16,239 bases of DNA, from the NCBI GenBank assembly GCA_964534955.1, contig CAZHRR010000046.1, positions 1 to 16,239 of the forward strand. Reading direction: 5' to 3'. How positions within the stretch are numbered: the stretch's first letter is position 1; every line of letters begins with the position of its first letter. Source of the DNA: UBA2128 sp964534955 (GTDB lineage: Bacteria; Fidelibacterota; Marinisomatia; Marinisomatales; UBA2128). Shown piece by piece: positions 13,217-16,239 of this stretch. A program made the translations under genes and the position numbers. A model generated the notes under the pieces. It ran no database searches. It was not told the origin of the DNA and saw nothing but the letters and a program-made list of their open reading frames with translations.

Positions 13217-16042
13217 TCATCTTAGGAGTACCATTTTCTCTGTCTTTTGAAACGTTTTATCACTCTCCAGCGACCACGCTTTAAGCACGTATATGTAGAT
13301 TCCAGTAGAAATACCGTTACCGAAGTTGTCCTTGCCATCCCAAACCACACTTTTGAAACCTGCCTCCTCTCTATTGTCGAGAAGTGTTCGTATTTCCCTT
13401 CCCAGGATATCGAAGATCACCAGAGAGACATAGGAAGCCTCAGGTAGATCATAGCGGATGGATGTGGTGGGATTGAAGGGGTTGGGGTAGTTACCGTGGA
13501 GAGCGTATTCTTTAGGAACTGCCTCACCTACCAGCAGTCTGCTAGCCCGACCTTCCGTTGGAACATAGGTGTCCGTGAAGTTAGAGCGGTCACTCTCGTA
13601 GCTAAGTTCATCTACGCTGGTCACATAGTAGATGTATGTGTAGTCTGGCAGCACCTCAATGTCTATCCACCATGGACGGCCCCAAGCCCACAGTGGTGTA
13701 AAAGTCAGGGTTCGAGTCTCAGGAAGACCAGACCGGCAGCCCGTGTCTACCTGTATCCTGTCCTTTTGTATATTCACCTGCTCACCGGACAAGGAAGGAC
13801 AGTCCTTCCCTAAAAGGTAAGGATCACTAGCTGCCCCAGGATCGTTTATACTGCCAGGATCAGAACCGCTACTGTGACACCGGATGCAGTCACCGGGGTT
13901 GTCAGAACGGTACAGAATATAGTAGGAGAAGTCAGGCTCCGTCACAACTTCCCACGCCAAGTCCACACCGCCTAAGCTGTTGCTGTGACAGTCACCACAG
14001 GTGAAGTCAGGATCATCAGCTGGGAGGAAGGCTGAGGCAAGGTTTTGGGGAGTGGCAGGATATTGATGGTAGTAATAGGCGCCCATGTCTGTTCTTGTGC
14101 TGTCGGGATCATTTGGACTATTGGGATCACCTTCATCTATACATGGGGAGCCTTCTTGTAAATGGTAATCATCATCGACGAGAGGGTCGGAAGTGATGTT
14201 ATTGCCTTCATGACCGAACTCATCACTGTCATAGGCATACTCCATATTGTTGCCGTAGGCGCATGAGTAGTAACGGTACATGGAATTAGGATGATTAGGA
14301 TTACCGCCGTAACTGATGGAATAAGCAGTATCATTGAACGCAATCACACTATTCCAAACTTTAATGTTTTGAGTAGATCTGTAACTGGTGATAGACAAGC
14401 CGAGACTGCACTCAGATATTGTTACGTTATTTATATCAGCGTTTGCTGCCGACACATCCTCATCCACATTAACTTGAATCCCTGTGCCGCACTGAACAGT
14501 AAGACACCTTTGAATGGACAGATTATTACCCATATTCTCTATCTTAATGCCGATCTCTACACTGCTGTTTACCTGACAGTTATCCAGAATAAGCTCATCA
14601 TAACCGGAAACCTCAATGCCTATATTGCAGTCTTCAATTATCACATCGTGCAATTCCAGACTGTGTTGACTGTAATTAGTAGATGCTGACAGCCCCCAGC
14701 CGGTGCTGTTCTTCACAGTCACACTGGTAATCGTCCTGTTATTGCCGTACAGACCGACAGCATTTTCTATGTCTTTGATTACAAGGTAGCTGATATCGTC
14801 ATAGGCATTCACTCCCTGCCAACTACTGAGACCGTCGGCACTGCACAAAACCACAGGGTTGCCGGGTTCTCCCTGAAACGGATTACTCGATTCAATTTCT
14901 ACACTACTATTAACAGGCATGGTAATAACTGTACCGGCAGGAATGGCAGGCATCTGACTACCGACGTTAACCCAGTCCCCCGGCTCTATAGCTGTGTAGC
15001 TTACCGTAATGGTACAATCAGTATGAGGGTCAATCCGGTAGTGACCGGGATAACCATAAAAATCTACATCACCGGTGTGTGCCACTGAAAATTTCGTAAA
15101 ACCAGAGCCGTCAAACCAGTTCTTTGGTCCTACCAGATATACATTGCCTCCCTGAGCATAAATGGAGACCTCAGGCGTCTCCGGTATGATTAGTTCCACC
15201 TCCACATATTTAGCTTCAATCGTAGCTATAGCATCCGTAAACACCACCTTGGTTTGGGTGTTCTCATAATCTTCGAAAATACCAGTTGCAGAAAGCTCTA
15301 CACTATTGTTGTCCATAGCCACCCAGTGGTCAAACACATAGTAAGTGCCACTGCCTGCATTAATAAGAAGTGGTGCGCGAATGCTGTAAGTCTCTTCTGG
15401 GGTATCCAAATACACCTGATAGCTTGCACCCAGGGGTTGGAAGACGTTGGGGTATCCACTTCCATCGTAGTATGTTGTGTCTCTAATCTCAAGTTGCACA
15501 CCCTCAGGGGCTGAAAATAAAACAGTGGCTTGTGGTAAATCCAGACCATTTGTAATCGGAAGAACATATGGCCAGAAATACAACGGATTTTCTAGCGGAT
15601 TCTCCCCATCATTCCGAACTGGATTGCCGCTTCTAAATAGGGAATCATAACCGAAAGTACCCGGTTTCACTTCAGCTGGTACGCTTGCATAAGATGTATT
15701 GTAATCAGAATCCAGCATCTTTTCATAGTTTGATCCAACATCTTTATCAGCAGTTCTCAGTTGGAATGAGAGCTGCGTGTGACCGCTTTGAGAAGCGTTA
15801 TGAGCATTCACAGATAGTGTGTTAGAAAACCTATCTGGATCAGTCATAACAGCCTCAGAAAGAGATAAGGAACTGGCATCACCATATATTTGTACTTTTG
15901 TATTTCCAAATGTCACCAAGTCATATCTCATATCAATATCACTAAAGCCGGTCATGGGCCATACTTCCGTTTCGGTATAGGCCAGTCCATCACTACCTTC
16001 AAAATGCAGATCAAATACTCCAGGTTGTCTGAAATAATCCAT
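13217..16042 (-). CDS. Large secreted beta-helix protein with CXXCH motifs and a T9SS-type C-terminal sorting domain; 5' end probably incomplete
   Basis: From the ATG the protein has 941 residues. Residues 1-400 are beta-rich and of unknown family. Residues about 415-605 are a right-handed parallel beta-helix (repeating xLxIxDCxIGIxV turns), followed by GSPCIDEGDPNSPNDPD and DMGAYYY, a common end of such helices. Residues about 662-826 are fibronectin type III-like (PATPQNL..., VDLAWEVVTEPDFSYYILYR). That domain is enlarged by segments carrying two CXXCH motifs, CGDCH (682-686) and CIRCH (719-723). Residues about 849-941 (HGNYPNPFNPTTSIRY to the end) form the FlgD-Ig-like, Por/T9SS type A sorting domain. 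The protein should be exported, yet the ATG has no signal peptide or clear ribosome site. The frame also stays open 43 codons upstream, to 16171, without a start codon. A truncated, frameshifted or pseudogenised 5' end is likely. No enzymatic function can be assigned. Confidence 0.75.
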   Translation of the reverse strand: MDYFRQPGVFDLHFEGSDGLAYTETEVWPMTGFSDIDMRYDLVTFGNTKVQIYGDASSLSLSEAVMTDPDRFSNTLSVNAHNASQSGHTQLSFQLRTADKDVGSNYEKMLDSDYNTSYASVPAEVKPGTFGYDSLFRSGNPVRNDGENPLENPLYFWPYVLPITNGLDLPQATVLFSAPEGVQLEIRDTTYYDGSGYPNVFQPLGASYQVYLDTPEETYSIRAPLLINAGSGTYYVFDHWVAMDNNSVELSATGIFEDYENTQTKVVFTDAIATIEAKYVEVELIIPETPEVSIYAQGGNVYLVGPKNWFDGSGFTKFSVAHTGDVDFYGYPGHYRIDPHTDCTITVSYTAIEPGDWVNVGSQMPAIPAGTVITMPVNSSVEIESSNPFQGEPGNPVVLCSADGLSSWQGVNAYDDISYLVIKDIENAVGLYGNNRTITSVTVKNSTGWGLSASTNYSQHSLELHDVIIEDCNIGIEVSGYDELILDNCQVNSSVEIGIKIENMGNNLSIQRCLTVQCGTGIQVNVDEDVSAANADINNVTISECSLGLSITSYRSTQNIKVWNSVIAFNDTAYSISYGGNPNHPNSMYRYYSCAYGNNMEYAYDSDEFGHEGNNITSDPLVDDDYHLQEGSPCIDEGDPNSPNDPDSTRTDMGAYYYHQYPATPQNLASAFLPADDPDFTCGDCHSNSLGGVDLAWEVVTEPDFSYYILYRSDNPGDCIRCHSSGSDPGSINDPGAASDPYLLGKDCPSLSGEQVNIQKDRIQVDTGCRSGLPETRTLTFTPLWAWGRPWWIDIEVLPDYTYIYYVTSVDELSYESDRSNFTDTYVPTEGRASRLLVGEAVPKEYALHGNYPNPFNPTTSIRYDLPEASYVSLVIFDILGREIRTLLDNREEAGFKSVVWDGKDNFGNGISTGIYIYVLKAWSLESDKTFQKTEKMVLLR

Positions 16043-16171
16043 TGTCTCGTCTATTTCAAATAGACCTCCAGTTATCCCGCTCTTTCTAGATAGAGCGAAC
16101 CACGTGTTGTTGTGCGTGGAAAAACTTCCAGTGTTGATAATAGTTCGAACTGTGTTTGTTAAACTTTTCTT
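16043..16171 (-). pseudogene. Open-frame 5' extension of the beta-helix gene without a start codon
   Basis: These 43 codons run in frame from a TAA (16172-16174, minus strand) into the ATG of the beta-helix gene. They encode plausible extracellular-protein sequence (NTGSFSTHNNTWFALSRK, then SGITGGLFEIDET). There is no ATG, GTG or TTG among them. This fits a coding region whose true beginning was lost by a frameshift, point mutation or rearrangement upstream. A sequencing or assembly error is the simplest alternative. Confidence 0.5.
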
Positions 16172-16239
16172 TTACAGTTGTTTCCGGTTTTATTTTTTCC
16201 GATCCAATAAAAACAATAACTTACGACACATAATTGGCA

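Noticed and set aside
16160..16239. Short minus-strand ATG frame MCRKLLFLLDRKK as a signal peptide for the beta-helix protein
   Set aside because: It ends at a TAA after 13 codons, is in a different frame from the gene, and its hydrophobic run is too short for a signal peptide.

Overview
The window looks like a chromosomal piece from a Gram-negative, LPS-making bacterium of the Fibrobacterota-Chlorobiota-Bacteroidota (FCB) sphere. A Marinimicrobia/KSB1/Calditrichota-type lineage fits best. The grounds are the Por/T9SS-type C-terminal domain (NYPNPFNPTTSIRY...) on a large secreted protein, an LptC-like lipoprotein of the FCB kind, and a complete KDO pathway. The placement is inferred from protein signatures, not from a database search.

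Region 1 (1-10226, all minus strand) reads as one long operon: kdsB, pyrG, kdsA, kdsC, kdsD, lptC-like, lptB, rpoN, hflK, hflC, hslV and the start of hslU. Most junctions overlap at start and stop codons (ATGA, GTGA, TTGAATAA), which suggests translational coupling. The first half makes CMP-KDO: KdsD isomerase, KdsA synthase, KdsC phosphatase, KdsB cytidylyltransferase, and PyrG supplying CTP. It also encodes two parts of the LPS export machine (LptC, LptB). The second half encodes sigma-54 and membrane/cytosolic proteolysis functions (HflKC, HslVU). A textbook -24/-12 sigma-54 promoter (TGGCACG-N4-TTGCA) lies 45-61 bp upstream of the kdsB start. The operon that carries rpoN therefore appears to be read from a sigma-54 promoter, a possible positive loop tying envelope synthesis to sigma-54.

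Region 2 (10227-10711) is a non-coding spacer of G-rich imperfect repeats, short direct repeats, a polypurine mirror repeat, a hexamer tandem repeat and a compact cluster of hairpins that may end cca transcription.

Region 3 (10712-12895) holds a CCA-adding enzyme/HD-domain gene (minus strand). Next to it, divergently placed, is a two-gene RelE/ParE-superfamily toxin-antitoxin module (plus strand) with a good sigma-70-like promoter.

Region 4 (12896-16239) begins with a repeat-bearing spacer. It then holds a large minus-strand gene for a secreted beta-helix protein with a T9SS-type C-terminal domain. Two CXXCH motifs, the signature of c-type heme attachment, sit in its fibronectin-like domain. 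The 5' end of this gene looks damaged: the frame continues 43 codons upstream of the only ATG with no start codon and no signal peptide.
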